Shown piece by piece: positions 16,044-26,575 of a stretch of 64,000 nucleotides of DNA. How positions within the stretch are numbered: the first letter of the stretch is position 1; each line of letters opens with the position of its first letter. The notes under the pieces were generated by a model. It saw only the letters and a program-made list of their open reading frames with translations, ran no database searches and was not told the origin of the DNA. Origin of the DNA: an uncultured Oscillospiraceae bacterium (GTDB lineage: Bacteria; Bacillota; Clostridia; Oscillospirales; Acutalibacteraceae); contig CAOKRT010000008.1 in assembly GCA_948471205.1 (NCBI GenBank), positions 19,810 through 83,809 on the forward strand, written 5' to 3'. The position numbers and the translations under genes are program-made.

Positions 16044-18020
16044 TTAACTGACATCTGCGGCATCAATATAAAGATGACCGAAATCTGTAATATACTGCTT
16101 TCGGCCGTCAAGATTATCGCCGAGAAGCAAATCAAATATCTGAGAAGTTTTTTCTGCTTCAGCAGGTGTAACGAGAATCAGCCTTCTGGTTGCCGGATTC
16201 ATAGTGGTAAGCGCCATCATATCCGCCTCGTTTTCACCAAGTCCTTTTGAACGCTGAACGGTATATTTCTGATTGCCGATTTCTTCTCTTATTTTATCCA
16301 TTTCCATTTCATTATAAGCAAAATATGTCTGATCTTTGCAGGTAACTTCATAAAGCGGAGATTCATCAATAAACACCTTGCCCTGTTCTATAAGCTGGGG
16401 CATTAAACGGTATATCATTGTTAAAACAAGTGTTCTTATATGAAAACCGTCAACATCGGCATCCGTGCATATGAGCACCTTACTCCATCTGAAATTGTTC
16501 ATATCAAATTCAGAAAGACCCTTAGCCGCTTTAGAACGAACCTCTACACCGCAGCCAAGCACCTTTATCAGATCAGTGATGATTTCACTTTTGAATATTT
16601 TATCGTATTCACTTTTCAGACAGTTGAGAATTTTGCCCCTGATAGGCATAATTGCCTGGAAATTTGCATCTCTTGCCTGTTTGCAGGCACCGAGTGCAGA
16701 ATCTCCTTCTACAATAAAAATTTCTCTTTCGCTGACATCCTTTGAACGGCAGTCAACAAATTTCTGGATACGGTTTGTCATATCCATTTTGGTTTGAAGC
16801 GTATTTTTAAGCGTTTTTCTTGTATTTTCGGCTTTAACGCGGCTTCGCATATTAATAATAACCTGATCCGCTATTTTTTCTGCTTCAAGCTTATTTTCAA
16901 TAAAGTAAACCTCAAGCTGCTTGCGGAAAAAATCCGTCATAGCATCCTGTATAAACTTATTTGTAATTGCCTTTTTTGTTTGGTTTTCATAGGATGTTTG
17001 CGTAGAAAATGATGAAACCACAAATATAAGTATATCTTCTATATCCTGCACATTAATCTGACTGTCAGACTTGCTGTATTTATTATTTGCTTTAAGATAC
17101 GCATTAATCTGATTGACAAATGCACTTCTGAAAGCCTTTTCAGGTGAACCGCCGTGTTCAAGAAAGCTTGAATTATGGTAATATTCCTTTAACTGAATTT
17201 TCTGTGAAAAGCAAAGAGACGCCTTGATTTTAAGCTTGTATTCACCAAGATCCTCTCTGTCTTTTCCGACTCTTTCACATTCCCAATACTGCGGAGCTGT
17301 AAAAGCGTTTTCACCTGCAAGCTCTTTTACATAGTCTTTAATTCCGTTATTATAACAATATTCGGTTGTTTCAAATTTAGAGCCTTTCTGATTTTTAAAT
17401 ATAAAAGTAACACCGTCATTAACGATAGCCTGTCTTTTGATTGTTTCATGGAAAAATTCGGCAGGAACATTAATATCGGTAAAAACATCCAGATCGGGCT
17501 TCCATTTTATTCTTGAGCCTGTATCTTTTTTACTGTAAGGTTCTTTTTTCAACCCGCCGATATTTTCTCCCTTTTCAAAATGAAGCGTATAGCAATATCC
17601 GTTTGAATGTATTTCCGCATCCATATATTCAGAAGCATACTGCGTGGCACAAAGACCGAGACCGTTTAAACCAAGGGAAAATTCATAATTTTCCGCACCG
17701 TTGTCATATTTACCGCCTGCATACATTTCACAGAAAAGCAGTTTCCAGTTATATTCGTTTTCCGCCTTATTAAAATCAACAGGTATACCGGCTCCGAAAT
17801 CCTGTACTTCAACAGAGCCGTCTTCAAATTTAGTAACTACAATTTTATTTCCTCTGCCCTCACGAGCTTCGTCAATAGAATTGGACATTATTTCAAAAAT
17901 AGAATGCTGACAGCCTTCAATACCGTCAGATCCGAAAATAACGGCAGGTCTTTTCCTTACACGGTCTGCACCTTTTAAGGATTTGATACTGTCATTGCCG
18001 TATTCGTTTTTCTTAGCCAT
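16044..18020 (-). CDS. parE: Type IIA topoisomerase subunit B (ParE/GyrB family, divergent)
   Basis: 658 residues. The GHKL ATPase has EIMSNSIDEA (N47 magnesium ligand), DFGAGIP at 74-80 in place of DNGRGIP, and GLNGLGLC in place of the usual GLHGVGAS. The transducer region (about 265-400) is longer and unlike the common form. The TOPRIM signature EGDSA (438-442), RGKILN (461-466) and DADVDG (520-525) are intact. The start is the ATG at 18020 with GGAGG 5 bases upstream; the longer frame from 18080 would overlap the promoter. It forms an operon with the A subunit. Confidence 0.85.
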   Translation of the reverse strand: MAKKNEYGNDSIKSLKGADRVRKRPAVIFGSDGIEGCQHSIFEIMSNSIDEAREGRGNKIVVTKFEDGSVEVQDFGAGIPVDFNKAENEYNWKLLFCEMYAGGKYDNGAENYEFSLGLNGLGLCATQYASEYMDAEIHSNGYCYTLHFEKGENIGGLKKEPYSKKDTGSRIKWKPDLDVFTDINVPAEFFHETIKRQAIVNDGVTFIFKNQKGSKFETTEYCYNNGIKDYVKELAGENAFTAPQYWECERVGKDREDLGEYKLKIKASLCFSQKIQLKEYYHNSSFLEHGGSPEKAFRSAFVNQINAYLKANNKYSKSDSQINVQDIEDILIFVVSSFSTQTSYENQTKKAITNKFIQDAMTDFFRKQLEVYFIENKLEAEKIADQVIINMRSRVKAENTRKTLKNTLQTKMDMTNRIQKFVDCRSKDVSEREIFIVEGDSALGACKQARDANFQAIMPIRGKILNCLKSEYDKIFKSEIITDLIKVLGCGVEVRSKAAKGLSEFDMNNFRWSKVLICTDADVDGFHIRTLVLTMIYRLMPQLIEQGKVFIDESPLYEVTCKDQTYFAYNEMEMDKIREEIGNQKYTVQRSKGLGENEADMMALTTMNPATRRLILVTPAEAEKTSQIFDLLLGDNLDGRKQYITDFGHLYIDAADVS

Positions 18021-18071
18021 TTTTACCTCCGTAAAAATAAAATTTCCGTCTTTTTCAATACACAAATCTAT

Positions 18072-18099
18072 ATTATACAAGATATTGTACTTTTGTCAA
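18072..18099 (-). promoter_or_regulatory. Promoter of the parE-parC operon
   Basis: On the minus strand the -35 TTGACA (18094-18099) and -10 TATAAT (18072-18077) are both perfect, with a 16-bp spacer. An inverted repeat with 7-bp arms (TTGTAAT/ATTACAA, 18105-18122) lies just upstream and could be an UP element or operator. Confidence 0.8.
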
Positions 18100-18149
18100 G
18101 ATTTTGTAATTATTATTACAATATAAAGAATAAACATACCTTTTAAAAC

Positions 18150-18181
18150 AAAAAAGAAATCCCCCGATTCAACGGGGGATT
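18150..18181 (-). terminator. Intrinsic terminator of the rnj-rplI-dnaB-tilS-ftsH operon
   Basis: The stem AATCCCCC (18158-18165) with its complement (18174-18181) and an 8-base loop is followed on the minus strand by a T-rich tract. It lies about 35 bases after the ftsH stop. Confidence 0.8.
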
Positions 18182-18214
18182 AAATTTTCGTTTTATAAAC
18201 AGATACAGAAAGAA

Positions 18215-20263
18215 TCATTCATCTTCGCTTTCATGTTCTGTTATGATTTCCGCCGCTTCGGCTGCAGGAATGATTTCGCTTTCATCAGGTTTATTATCCT
18301 CTTCTGCGTTTTCGGCAGTTTCTTCAACGGCATCAGCGGAAATCGTTTCAGATATTTCAGACGGCTGTTCATCGCTTTCGGTTGTTTCATCCGCTTCTTC
18401 TTCCTTTTCAGGAAGTGCGCCTGTTTTCATAAGGGAAACAAATTCATCTGCTGTAATTTTTTCTCTTTCAAGAAGCGTTTCGGCAACAAGCACAAGCTTA
18501 TCATTATGTGCAGTAAGAATATTCTTTGTCAAATCATAAGCATTGCGCATCATTCGTTCAATTTCGGAATCAATCCGCGCTGAAGTAGCCTCACTGTAAT
18601 TGTTTGCATGACCAAAATCTCTGCCAAGGAAAACTTCGCCGTTTTCATCGCCGTAAACAACAGGACCAATATCGTCGCTCATACCGTATTTTGCAACCAT
18701 GTCGCGGCAAATCTGCGTTGCACGCTGAAGGTCATTTGATGCACCAGTTGAAATATCATCAAGCGAAATGGCTTCGGCAACACGACCGCCCATCATAGAC
18801 ACAAGCAGACTGAGCATTTCATTCTTTGAAGTATAATTTTCTTCCTGCGGCTGATACATTGTATAGCCGCCTGCACCAAGTCCTCTTGGAATAATGGATA
18901 TTTCCTGAACGGGGTCATGATGTTCAAGATAATATGCGGCAACTGCGTGACCTGCTTCATGATAAGCAGTAAGCTTCTTTGCTTTTTCGGTATATTTATG
19001 AGATTTCTTTTCAGCACCCATCATAACCTTGGTGCTTGAATCCTGAATATCGGCATAGCTGATAGCATGCTTTCTGCGTCTGGCAGCAAGCAGCGCCGCT
19101 TCATTAAGAAGATTTTCCAGATCAGCGCCTGTAAAGCCGATTGTATTTTTAGCAATATCCTTTAAATCCACATCAGGAGCCAGAGGCTTATTTCTTGCAT
19201 GTACTTTAAGGATATCTTCCCTGCCCTGTAAATCAGGTCTGTTAACGGTTACCTGTCTGTCAAATCTGCCCGGACGCAAAAGAGCCGGGTCAAGTACATC
19301 CGGTCTGTTCGTTGCAGCCATAATAATAACACCGGTATTGGTTCCGAAACCGTCCATTTCAACAAGAAGCTGATTAAGGGTCTGTTCTCTTTCATCATTG
19401 CCGTTGCCCATACCTGTGCCGCGGTGTCTGCCGACAGCATCAATTTCGTCTATAAATACAATGGCTGGTGCTTTTTTCATAGCCTGTTCAAACAAATCTC
19501 TTACACGGCTTGCACCGACACCGACATACATTTCAACAAAATCCGAACCGGAAATAGAAAGAAACGGTACGCCGGCCTCGCCAGCAACTGCTTTTGCAAG
19601 AAGCGTTTTACCCGTTCCGGGAGGGCCTACAAGAAGCACACCTTTCGGAATTCTTGCTCCGAGTTCCGTAAATTTATCCGGTTCTTTCAGAAAATCAACA
19701 AGTTCTTCCAGGTCTTCCTTTTCTTCATCACAGCCTGCAACATCATCAAAGGTTTTAACATCCTTGCTGTTCACTGCCGTTTTTGCCTTTACTTTGCCGA
19801 AGCTGAGTGTTCTGCCGGCTTCGCCGTTAATTGTGCCGGACATTCTGCGCATCATAAACCAGCCAAAGAAAATCAGTCCGCCTACAGAAAGAACAACAGG
19901 CAGAAGACTTAACAGCCAGCTTCTGGAATTGGTTACTTTATAGTTAAAGGTAATAGGCTTGTCAGGATTTTCTTCATTGTATGCATTTATGCTATCCCTG
20001 ATGTCATCAAGAAAAATAGAGACGCTTTTTACATTGTATTTAACTATTTTTTCAGGCTCGTCAAAAGTTTTATACTCCATAGCGCCTGTGGTTAAATTAA
20101 CTTCAAAATCCTGAACCTGATTGCTTTTAAACAAAGCAACAACTTCACTATATTTCATTTCATCCTTGCTGCCGTTAAAGATATAGAACAATGCCGTAAG
20201 CATTAACAGAAACGCAAGCGAAGAAATAATGATTGATTTAAAGGTTCGTTGTGTGTTGTTCAT
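18215..20263 (-). CDS. ftsH: ATP-dependent zinc metalloprotease FtsH
   Basis: 682 residues. Two N-terminal membrane helices (about 10-30 and 116-138) flank an extracytoplasmic domain. The AAA+ module has Walker A GPPGTGKT (213-220), Walker B IVFIDEID (268-275) and the arginine finger region RPGRFDR. The protease zinc site HEAGH is at 435-439. FtsH degrades misfolded or unassembled membrane proteins and some regulators. The C-terminus carries an unusually acidic tail of about 60 residues rich in Glu. It overlaps tilS by 4 bases and is the last gene of the operon; tilS-ftsH adjacency is classical in Firmicutes. Confidence 0.97.
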   Translation of the reverse strand: MNNTQRTFKSIIISSLAFLLMLTALFYIFNGSKDEMKYSEVVALFKSNQVQDFEVNLTTGAMEYKTFDEPEKIVKYNVKSVSIFLDDIRDSINAYNEENPDKPITFNYKVTNSRSWLLSLLPVVLSVGGLIFFGWFMMRRMSGTINGEAGRTLSFGKVKAKTAVNSKDVKTFDDVAGCDEEKEDLEELVDFLKEPDKFTELGARIPKGVLLVGPPGTGKTLLAKAVAGEAGVPFLSISGSDFVEMYVGVGASRVRDLFEQAMKKAPAIVFIDEIDAVGRHRGTGMGNGNDEREQTLNQLLVEMDGFGTNTGVIIMAATNRPDVLDPALLRPGRFDRQVTVNRPDLQGREDILKVHARNKPLAPDVDLKDIAKNTIGFTGADLENLLNEAALLAARRRKHAISYADIQDSSTKVMMGAEKKSHKYTEKAKKLTAYHEAGHAVAAYYLEHHDPVQEISIIPRGLGAGGYTMYQPQEENYTSKNEMLSLLVSMMGGRVAEAISLDDISTGASNDLQRATQICRDMVAKYGMSDDIGPVVYGDENGEVFLGRDFGHANNYSEATSARIDSEIERMMRNAYDLTKNILTAHNDKLVLVAETLLEREKITADEFVSLMKTGALPEKEEEADETTESDEQPSEISETISADAVEETAENAEEDNKPDESEIIPAAEAAEIITEHESEDE

Positions 20264-21570
20264 TGAAAATTATCCTCCGTGGAAACAAATACGGCCAAAA
20301 CATTCTTTGTTTTGCTGCTGATTCGCACCCGTTCATCAGCAAAACAGCCGTAAATGCCTATAACACCGCTGTCATCGGTTATAACAGGTATTTTATTCCT
20401 GTGTTCAACAGGAATGGAAAGCTCGTTGAAAAGCTTTTTCAGTGATTTTGTACAGCCTCTGCCGGCAGGAGAAATTTTATCTCCGTTTCTTCTGCTTCTT
20501 ACAGATACACTGCCAATTATTTTATCACAGTCACAGCAAAAATCAAACTTTTCACTGTATAATTCACATTTATTTAAAAAATCTTTTATAGAATATTTTT
20601 CTTTTTTTATAAAAAAAGCTGTTTCGGACGCTGTTTCGGACAAATCTGCAATACGGAGCGTTTTTTTTGTTGAAACAGCAAATAGTCCGCCGCTTATCTG
20701 CACCTTTGAGGGCGAAGAAAGCAAATCTGCAATCTTATTGAGATGAAGTTCATCCGTTTTCAGATTATATACAGACAAAAAACGTATCAATACCCTTTTA
20801 ATAACCGCAATATGATATTTTTTTAAAATATTTATATCCATTGCATTATCGGAAAAAGCTTGTTCAAATGCTTTGCGGGCTTCTGCTTCAATAAAATCGC
20901 TGTCCTGATTCACACTGTCAATAAAACGGCTGACTGAATTTACATAATCCGTATTGATTTCGGAAAAACAAGGCAAAATTTTGTTTCTGATATAATTTCT
21001 GCTGTAGTCATTGCTGTTATTGGTTGAATCAATACAATATGTAATGCCGTTTTCATCCAGAAAATGTCTTATATCACTGCCGGATACAGATAATAGCGGA
21101 CGTATGATTTTTCCTCTGACACGCGGTATAGCGCACAGCCCTTTTATGGAAGTTCCCCTGATAAGACGGAATAGCATTGTTTCTATATTATCATTCAGAT
21201 TATGGGCAGTGGCTATTTTATTGCATTCAATGGAATTAAAAAACGCATATCTTCGGTTTCTGCTGTATTCCTCAACACCCATGCCGGCATTTTGGGATTC
21301 CTGTAAAGCATCTATATGCAGTGTAAAGCATTCAATATTATTCTTTCTGCAGTATGCTTCAACAAATTTGCAGTCCGCAATGCTTTCCTCACCCCTTATG
21401 CCATGTTCAACATGAGCAGCTTTCAGCACCAAAGAATATTTATCTCTGATACTTAAAAGAAATTCAGCAAGAAAAACGGAATCCGCACCGCCTGAAAGCG
21501 CAATCAGCACCGTATCATGCTGCGAAATCAGCCCGTCAATATTGATTTTTTCAAAAACTATATTATTCAT
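20260..21570 (-). CDS. tilS: tRNA(Ile)-lysidine synthase
   Basis: 436 residues. It converts C34 of the CAU anticodon of tRNA-Ile to lysidine so that it reads AUA. The PP-loop SGGADS is at 26-31, with [20 protein letters not shown] in the catalytic domain and an RRNGDKI-type C-terminal domain near the end ([14 protein letters not shown]). The start is the ATG at 21570, which overlaps the dnaB stop by 8 bases; the longer frame starts with a TTG at 21612 inside dnaB. It is followed by ftsH with a 4-base overlap. Confidence 0.93.
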   Translation of the reverse strand: MNNIVFEKINIDGLISQHDTVLIALSGGADSVFLAEFLLSIRDKYSLVLKAAHVEHGIRGEESIADCKFVEAYCRKNNIECFTLHIDALQESQNAGMGVEEYSRNRRYAFFNSIECNKIATAHNLNDNIETMLFRLIRGTSIKGLCAIPRVRGKIIRPLLSVSGSDIRHFLDENGITYCIDSTNNSNDYSRNYIRNKILPCFSEINTDYVNSVSRFIDSVNQDSDFIEAEARKAFEQAFSDNAMDINILKKYHIAVIKRVLIRFLSVYNLKTDELHLNKIADLLSSPSKVQISGGLFAVSTKKTLRIADLSETASETAFFIKKEKYSIKDFLNKCELYSEKFDFCCDCDKIIGSVSVRSRRNGDKISPAGRGCTKSLKKLFNELSIPVEHRNKIPVITDDSGVIGIYGCFADERVRISSKTKNVLAVFVSTEDNFQ

Positions 21571-22930
21571 ACTGCCTGTCAATACTTCTGAAACGAGTGA
21601 ATTCTTTATCAAATGTCATTTCGATTGAGCCTGTAGGACCGTGACGGTTTTTCGCAACGATAAGCTCTGTTTTGCTTACATCCACTTCTTCCTGCTGATC
21701 ATCGTCAAGTTCACCCTTATAATATTCCTCACGGTAAAGGAACATTACGATATCAGCGTCCTGCTCAATAGAGCCGGATTCTCTTAAATCCGAAAGCTGC
21801 GGCTTATGGCTTTTACCGCGTCCTTCCGTACCACGGTTAAGCTGCGCACAACATACAACCGGAATATTTATATCTTTTGCAAGCATTTTTAAGTGTCTTG
21901 TGATTTCCGATACTTCCTGTGCTCTGTTATCCCTTTTTGTTGCAGACTGAATAAGGCTGAGATAGTCAATAATAATTATATCAACATTTTTCATTCTCAT
22001 AACTCTTGACTTTATTTCAGGAACCGTTATAGACGGCGTATCGTCAAGGTAAAGCTCAACATCATTGAATGCACCGGCGGCATTGCCAAGCCTTGCCCAT
22101 TCATCTTTATCCAGTTCGCCTGTAAGAAGCTTCTGACTGGGTATGCCCGCATATGAAGACAGCAAACGGTCCGCAAGCTGTTTTTTTGACATTTCAAGAC
22201 TGAAAAATATACATTTCTTTTTCGCTGTCATCGTAACATTCTGCGCAAGGTTAAGCGCAAAAGATGTTTTACCCATAGCAGGACGTGCACCGATAAGAAT
22301 AAAGTCTGATTTATTAAGACCTGTTATATATTTATCCAGTGTTCCAAAACCAGTAGAAACACCTTTATACTGTTCCTTATCCTCTCCGGTGATTTTATAA
22401 AGATTATCATAAACATCGTTTATAATAACATCGGAAATTTTTTTCGGTCCGTTTTCAACCTTGCCGCGGCTTATGTCATAAATTTCCTGCTCGGCGGAAT
22501 TCAGAAGCTGAACAGCCTCCACAGCACCGCTTGTAGCTTTTTCGATGATTCCCTGCGATACAGTTATGAGGGCACGCAGATAATACTGCTCCTCCACAAT
22601 CTTTGCATAGGTTTCAACATTTGCCGTTGACGGAACATTATCTCTTAATGTTAAAAGATATTCTCTTCCGCCCGCAAGGTCATACAGCCCTTCTTTAACA
22701 AGCACATCAGCAATGACAACCGGGTCTATTTTTGCTTTAGAACCGGTATACATTGTCAGCATAGAACTGAAAACAATCTGATGCTGCGGCAGGTAGAAGT
22801 ATTCAGGTTTCACCTTTGATATAATAATTTCCATACAGTCGGGATCTGTTAAAACAGCACCCAGAACAGCCTGTTCCGCTTCAAGGCTGTATGGAAGCAT
22901 TATTGAATTTGAAATATTATTATCAGGCAT
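21563..22930 (-). CDS. dnaB: Replicative DNA helicase DnaB
   Basis: 455 residues. The N-terminal primase-interacting domain begins PYSLEAEQAVLGAVL (13-27). The RecA-like helicase domain has Walker A GARPAMGKT (214-222), FFSLEMS, IIIDYLSLI and a C-terminal LRESGSIEQDAD arginine-finger region. It unwinds DNA ahead of the replication fork as a hexamer. It follows rplI in the widely conserved rplI-dnaB order and overlaps tilS by 8 bases. In Bacillus this gene is called dnaC. Confidence 0.97.
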   Translation of the reverse strand: MPDNNISNSIMLPYSLEAEQAVLGAVLTDPDCMEIIISKVKPEYFYLPQHQIVFSSMLTMYTGSKAKIDPVVIADVLVKEGLYDLAGGREYLLTLRDNVPSTANVETYAKIVEEQYYLRALITVSQGIIEKATSGAVEAVQLLNSAEQEIYDISRGKVENGPKKISDVIINDVYDNLYKITGEDKEQYKGVSTGFGTLDKYITGLNKSDFILIGARPAMGKTSFALNLAQNVTMTAKKKCIFFSLEMSKKQLADRLLSSYAGIPSQKLLTGELDKDEWARLGNAAGAFNDVELYLDDTPSITVPEIKSRVMRMKNVDIIIIDYLSLIQSATKRDNRAQEVSEITRHLKMLAKDINIPVVCCAQLNRGTEGRGKSHKPQLSDLRESGSIEQDADIVMFLYREEYYKGELDDDQQEEVDVSKTELIVAKNRHGPTGSIEMTFDKEFTRFRSIDRQYE

Positions 22931-22974
22931 TTTTCTTCATCCTTAATTCAGAAAATGTATTTATCACTTAAAAA

Positions 22975-23418
22975 CTATGCTTCTGAGACCTGAATGAAAA
23001 TATTAGCTGTTATTCCCTGATAAACCTTTACTTCGGCTGTAACAGTTCCGAACTGCTTAATATCATCCATAGAGATTTTACGTTTATCAATATTAATGTT
23101 TAAATCTGCTTTGATTTTTGCAGCAACATCCTTTGCATTCACAGAGCCGAAAAGTTTTCCGTTAGCCCCTGCTTTTGCGGTAAGCTTAAAGGTTTTTCCC
23201 TCCAGCTTATCGGCATCCGCCTGTGCCGCTTTGATTTCTTCAGCCTTGTGAAATTTTTTTGCATTTTCTTTATTGTTAAAATCATTCATTGCAGTAGCAT
23301 TGGCTTCTACAGCAAGCCCCTTGGGAAAAAGAAAATTTCTTGCATATCCGTCGGAAGCGTTTACAAGTTCTCCTTTTTTGCCAAGATTTTTAACATCTGC
23401 TTTTAAAATTACTTTCAT
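22975..23418 (-). CDS. rplI: 50S ribosomal protein L9
   Basis: 147 residues, the standard L9 length. The N-terminal domain has [18 protein letters not shown] and the [14 protein letters not shown] signature (23-36), a central charged helix rich in Lys/Ala links to the C-terminal domain with [12 protein letters not shown]9 is a two-domain 50S protein near the L1 stalk. It lies 12 bases after rnj, with GGGGGAG just before the ATG, and is followed by dnaB. Confidence 0.97.
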   Translation of the reverse strand: MKVILKADVKNLGKKGELVNASDGYARNFLFPKGLAVEANATAMNDFNNKENAKKFHKAEEIKAAQADADKLEGKTFKLTAKAGANGKLFGSVNAKDVAAKIKADLNINIDKRKISMDDIKQFGTVTAEVKVYQGITANIFIQVSEA

Positions 23419-23430
23419 TAGCTTCTCCCC

Positions 23431-25206
23431 CTATATTTCCATCAGAACAGGCAAAACCATAGGACTGCGCTTTGTTTTTTCATACATCAGCTTTGTAATA
23501 TCGTCACGAAGTTTCACCTTAACCGAATTCCAGTCATGATATCTTTTATCATAAGTCTCATCTATTATTTTTAATGCCATACTGCGCACGGAGTTCATGA
23601 GGTCTTCGTTTTCCCGGACATATACAAATCCGCGGCTTACCACATCCGGTCCGCTTTCAATCATACCGGTTTGTGTATTGATTGTAGCAACAACAATGAT
23701 TAAACCGTCCTGCGAAAGGCGCTTTCGGTCATTCAGAACAATATTTCCTACATCGCCCACGCCAATGCCGTCAACATAAACTTCACCGCTTGGAACACTG
23801 TCAATATACTTAATGCCGTTTTTGGAAATTTCTATATGATCGCCGATTGTGCCTACATATATATTATCCTTACTGTAACCCATTGACTGTGCAAGCAAGG
23901 AATGTTTCTGAAGATGTTTTTGCTCACCGTGAACAGGTATAAAAAATTTAGGCTTTACGATTCCCATCATCAATTTCAGTTCTTCCTGACAGGCATGACC
24001 CGAAACGTGAACCTCATACATCTTTTCATATATTACTTCAATTCCCTGCTTCATCAGTTCGTTCACAACATTGCCAACCATTTTTTCATTGCCGGGAATG
24101 GGTGTTGCTGAAATGATAACATAATCATTCGGCGTTATAACAACCTTTCTGTGCTCACGGAAAGCCATTTTGGTAAGAGCACTCATCGGTTCACCCTGAG
24201 AACCGGTTGTGATGATTACAAGGTTTTCATCCTCATAATTCTTAATATTGTCAATGTTTATCATTATATTTTCAGGAACATTAAGATAACCCAGTTCTTT
24301 GCCGACCTGCACAAGATTTTCAAGACTTCTGCCCAAAACAGCAACCTTGCGCTTAGACTGCTGTGCAACATCAATAATCTGCTGAACACGGTGAATATTT
24401 GATGCAAACGTTGCAACAAGAATTCTTCTTTTTCCTGCTTTTCTGAAAAGATTCACAAAGGATTCGCCAACTGTTTTTTCGCTCATTGTATAGCCCGGTC
24501 GCTCAGCATTCGTTGAATCCTGGAATAAAGCCAGTACACCCTTTTTACCGTATTCGGCAAATCTTGTCAGATCAATCATATCCCCATCAACAGGTGTTGT
24601 ATCTATTTTAAAATCGCCGGTGTGAATAAGTATACCTGCCGGACAGCGTATTGCCAGGCCCACAGCATCCGGTATGGAATGATTAACATGAATAAGCTCT
24701 ATATTAAAGGAACCGAGCGTAATATTGTCGTGCGGCTTAATTTCAACAAGCTTTGCACTGTCAAGAAGATTATGCTCTTTCAGTTTTCCTTTAATAAGAC
24801 CGATTGTTAATTTGGTTGCATAAATAGGAATATTTACTTTTTTGAGCAAATAAGCTATGCCGCCTATATGGTCTTCATGTCCGTGGGTAATAATAAGCCC
24901 CTTGATTTTATTGATATTTTTTTCAATGTAAGTAAAATCAGGAATAACAAGATCTACACCCGGCAGTTCCTCGCCCGGAAAAGCAAGTCCGCAGTCTACA
25001 ATAAACATATCTGATTTATATTCATAAACCGTCATATTCTTGCCGATTTCATTCATTCCGCCCAAAAAGGCAACACGAACAGACTCCTCGGGTTCGGGAG
25101 GTCTGACTGACGGTTTTTTATTAACCTTGCGATAGGCATAAAAGCGCTTTTGGGAATTCCGTTTTCCCGCATTGCTCCTGTCGCTGGTTATATTCTGTTT
25201 TGCCAT
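23431..25206 (-). CDS. rnj: Ribonuclease J
   Basis: 591 residues. After a basic 40-residue N-terminal extension comes the metallo-beta-lactamase/beta-CASP fold: LGGMNEIGKNM (48-58), metal ligands in THGHEDHIGG (H108, H110, D112, H113) and HTGDFKID, then DSTNAERPGYT and the beta-CASP HVSGHACQEE. RNase J has 5'-3' exonuclease and endonuclease activities and matures rRNA and mRNA in Firmicutes. It is the first gene of the rnj-rplI-dnaB-tilS-ftsH operon, with a consensus promoter shared back-to-back with rnhA. Confidence 0.95.
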   Translation of the reverse strand: MAKQNITSDRSNAGKRNSQKRFYAYRKVNKKPSVRPPEPEESVRVAFLGGMNEIGKNMTVYEYKSDMFIVDCGLAFPGEELPGVDLVIPDFTYIEKNINKIKGLIITHGHEDHIGGIAYLLKKVNIPIYATKLTIGLIKGKLKEHNLLDSAKLVEIKPHDNITLGSFNIELIHVNHSIPDAVGLAIRCPAGILIHTGDFKIDTTPVDGDMIDLTRFAEYGKKGVLALFQDSTNAERPGYTMSEKTVGESFVNLFRKAGKRRILVATFASNIHRVQQIIDVAQQSKRKVAVLGRSLENLVQVGKELGYLNVPENIMINIDNIKNYEDENLVIITTGSQGEPMSALTKMAFREHRKVVITPNDYVIISATPIPGNEKMVGNVVNELMKQGIEVIYEKMYEVHVSGHACQEELKLMMGIVKPKFFIPVHGEQKHLQKHSLLAQSMGYSKDNIYVGTIGDHIEISKNGIKYIDSVPSGEVYVDGIGVGDVGNIVLNDRKRLSQDGLIIVVATINTQTGMIESGPDVVSRGFVYVRENEDLMNSVRSMALKIIDETYDKRYHDWNSVKVKLRDDITKLMYEKTKRSPMVLPVLMEI

Positions 25207-25259
25207 TAAATTTTCTCCTTTTATAAATAAATTTTTTCCGTTCTGTAAAAATTAGATAT

Positions 25260-25288
25260 ATGATATATTATATTCAGCCGATTGTCAA
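25260..25288 (-). promoter_or_regulatory. Promoter of the rnj operon
   Basis: On the minus strand a perfect -35 TTGACA (25283-25288) is 17 bp from a -10 TATCAT (25260-25265). The inferred 5' UTR is about 45 bases. Confidence 0.75.
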
Positions 25289-25300
25289 GTCGGGTACATA

Positions 25301-25329
25301 TTGATTATTACCGCAAATAATGTTAAAAT
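25301..25329 (+). promoter_or_regulatory. Promoter of rnhA
   Basis: The -35 TTGATT (25301-25306) and -10 TAAAAT (25324-25329) have a 17-bp spacer on the plus strand. The -35 is only 12 bases from the divergent rnj -35. Confidence 0.6.
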
Positions 25330-25350
25330 ATTCCTCAAGGTGATTAAAAA

Positions 25351-25785
25351 ATGAAAAATGTTGAAATATATACAGACGGCGCCTGCAGCGGAAATCCCGG
25401 AAAAGGTGGCTGGGGCGCTGTGCTTGTTTACGGAAATAATGAAAAAGAAATCAGCGGCGCTGATTCTGATACAACAAATAACAGAATGGAGCTTACCGCT
25501 GTTATTGAAGCGCTGAAAACACTGAAATTTCCCTGCAAAGTTACTTTAACAACCGATTCCAAGTATGTATGCGATGCCATTAATAAACGCTGGGTTTATT
25601 CTTGGCAGGAAAAAGGCTGGAAAAAAGCCGATAAAAAACCTGCCCTGAATGTTGACTTATGGGAAAAACTGCTTGAACTGCTTGAAATTCATAATGTAGA
25701 ATTTATTTGGGTGCGCGGACATAACGGGCACCCGTACAACGAGCGCTGCGACAGACTTGCCGTTAACGAATATCTTAAACTTTAA
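25351..25785 (+). CDS. rnhA: Ribonuclease HI
   Basis: 144 residues, E. coli-like type 1 RNase H. The catalytic residues D9 ([11 protein letters not shown]), E47 (NRMELTA), D69 (TTDSKYV), H124 and D134 ([13 protein letters not shown]) are all present at almost the same numbers as in E. coli. It degrades RNA in RNA-DNA hybrids. Its AAGG ribosome-binding site is about 10 bases before the ATG. The 3' end overlaps the convergent acyltransferase gene by 11 bases. The window thus encodes both type 1 (rnhA) and type 2 (rnhB) enzymes. Confidence 0.96.
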   Translation: MKNVEIYTDGACSGNPGKGGWGAVLVYGNNEKEISGADSDTTNNRMELTAVIEALKTLKFPCKVTLTTDSKYVCDAINKRWVYSWQEKGWKKADKKPALNVDLWEKLLELLEIHNVEFIWVRGHNGHPYNERCDRLAVNEYLKL

Positions 25786-26572
25786 AACAGCCGAAACCTG
25801 TTCCGAGTTTTCCGCCGTTCATCATGTATTCTTTTGCCGCTTTCTGAAGAGATGTTTTTTGCGCATAGCAACGAACATCTTTTTCTCTTTTTCCGAATAT
25901 TTTTTCAATTGCCTGTGCATCCGCAGGGCGTGACATCGTAATATTGAATAAAGACTGAAACTTAATAATATTGCTGTCAGGCTTCATAAATTCCCTGTTT
26001 TTATCATAAAGCAGCCAACTGTCGCAAACAAAATAACTGTATTTGTAATCCGGAAAATATTTGCTGAAAAATATTTTTGCCTTTTCAATAGATTTGACGC
26101 ATTGATTATAATCCAGCTTTTCACCCTGCTGTATATGAATCGCTATAACATTTTCCCTGAATTTAATAGGTGTTTTGTTATAGTTATAAATAACATAAGG
26201 AAATTTGAAAATCTGAAACTGCAGCCTGCCGATTTTAAAAAGTTCAAGACAAATATGATTCACAATCCAGTTGTAATTCTTTAAGCCTTTGTTGGCATTG
26301 TTTTCACACCATACGGCTATATCATGCATTGTGTCAAAAAATATTTCATCATCAATTCCCATTTTTTTATAAGCTTCATATGTTTTTTCAGAAGCACACA
26401 ATGCAGCCGCAAGTCTTACAGTATCACTTTTAAATCTGAGACAAGAAGTTTTTTTATTAAAAAATTTTTCCGAAAGGCGTAAAACACCTGTTTCATTTTT
26501 ATGAATGCAGGCAACTGCTTTATTCATAATATTGTCTTCGATATTATATTTTTGAATAAGATTCAGATTCAT
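25775..26572 (-). CDS. Acyltransferase-like protein with N-terminal NAT_N and C-terminal GNAT-like domains
   Basis: 265 residues. I recognise the family from the pattern VWCENN (about 87-92), followed by GRLQFQIF and then [35 protein letters not shown] and NIIKFQSLF. This arrangement fits the paired NAT_N/GNAT_C domains found in uncharacterised Firmicute acyltransferases. The substrate is unknown. The start ATG lies 3 bases after the stop of the upstream membrane-protein gene, whose last codons supply the GGAG ribosome-binding site, so the two are coupled. It overlaps rnhA at the 3' ends. Confidence 0.65.
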   Translation of the reverse strand: MNLNLIQKYNIEDNIMNKAVACIHKNETGVLRLSEKFFNKKTSCLRFKSDTVRLAAALCASEKTYEAYKKMGIDDEIFFDTMHDIAVWCENNANKGLKNYNWIVNHICLELFKIGRLQFQIFKFPYVIYNYNKTPIKFRENVIAIHIQQGEKLDYNQCVKSIEKAKIFFSKYFPDYKYSYFVCDSWLLYDKNREFMKPDSNIIKFQSLFNITMSRPADAQAIEKIFGKREKDVRCYAQKTSLQKAAKEYMMNGGKLGTGFGCFKV

Positions 26573-26575
26573 AAA

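Noticed and set aside
18021-18080. Longer start for the topoisomerase B subunit
   Set aside because: It would begin within the -10 region of the promoter; the ATG at 18020 has GGAGG at the right distance.
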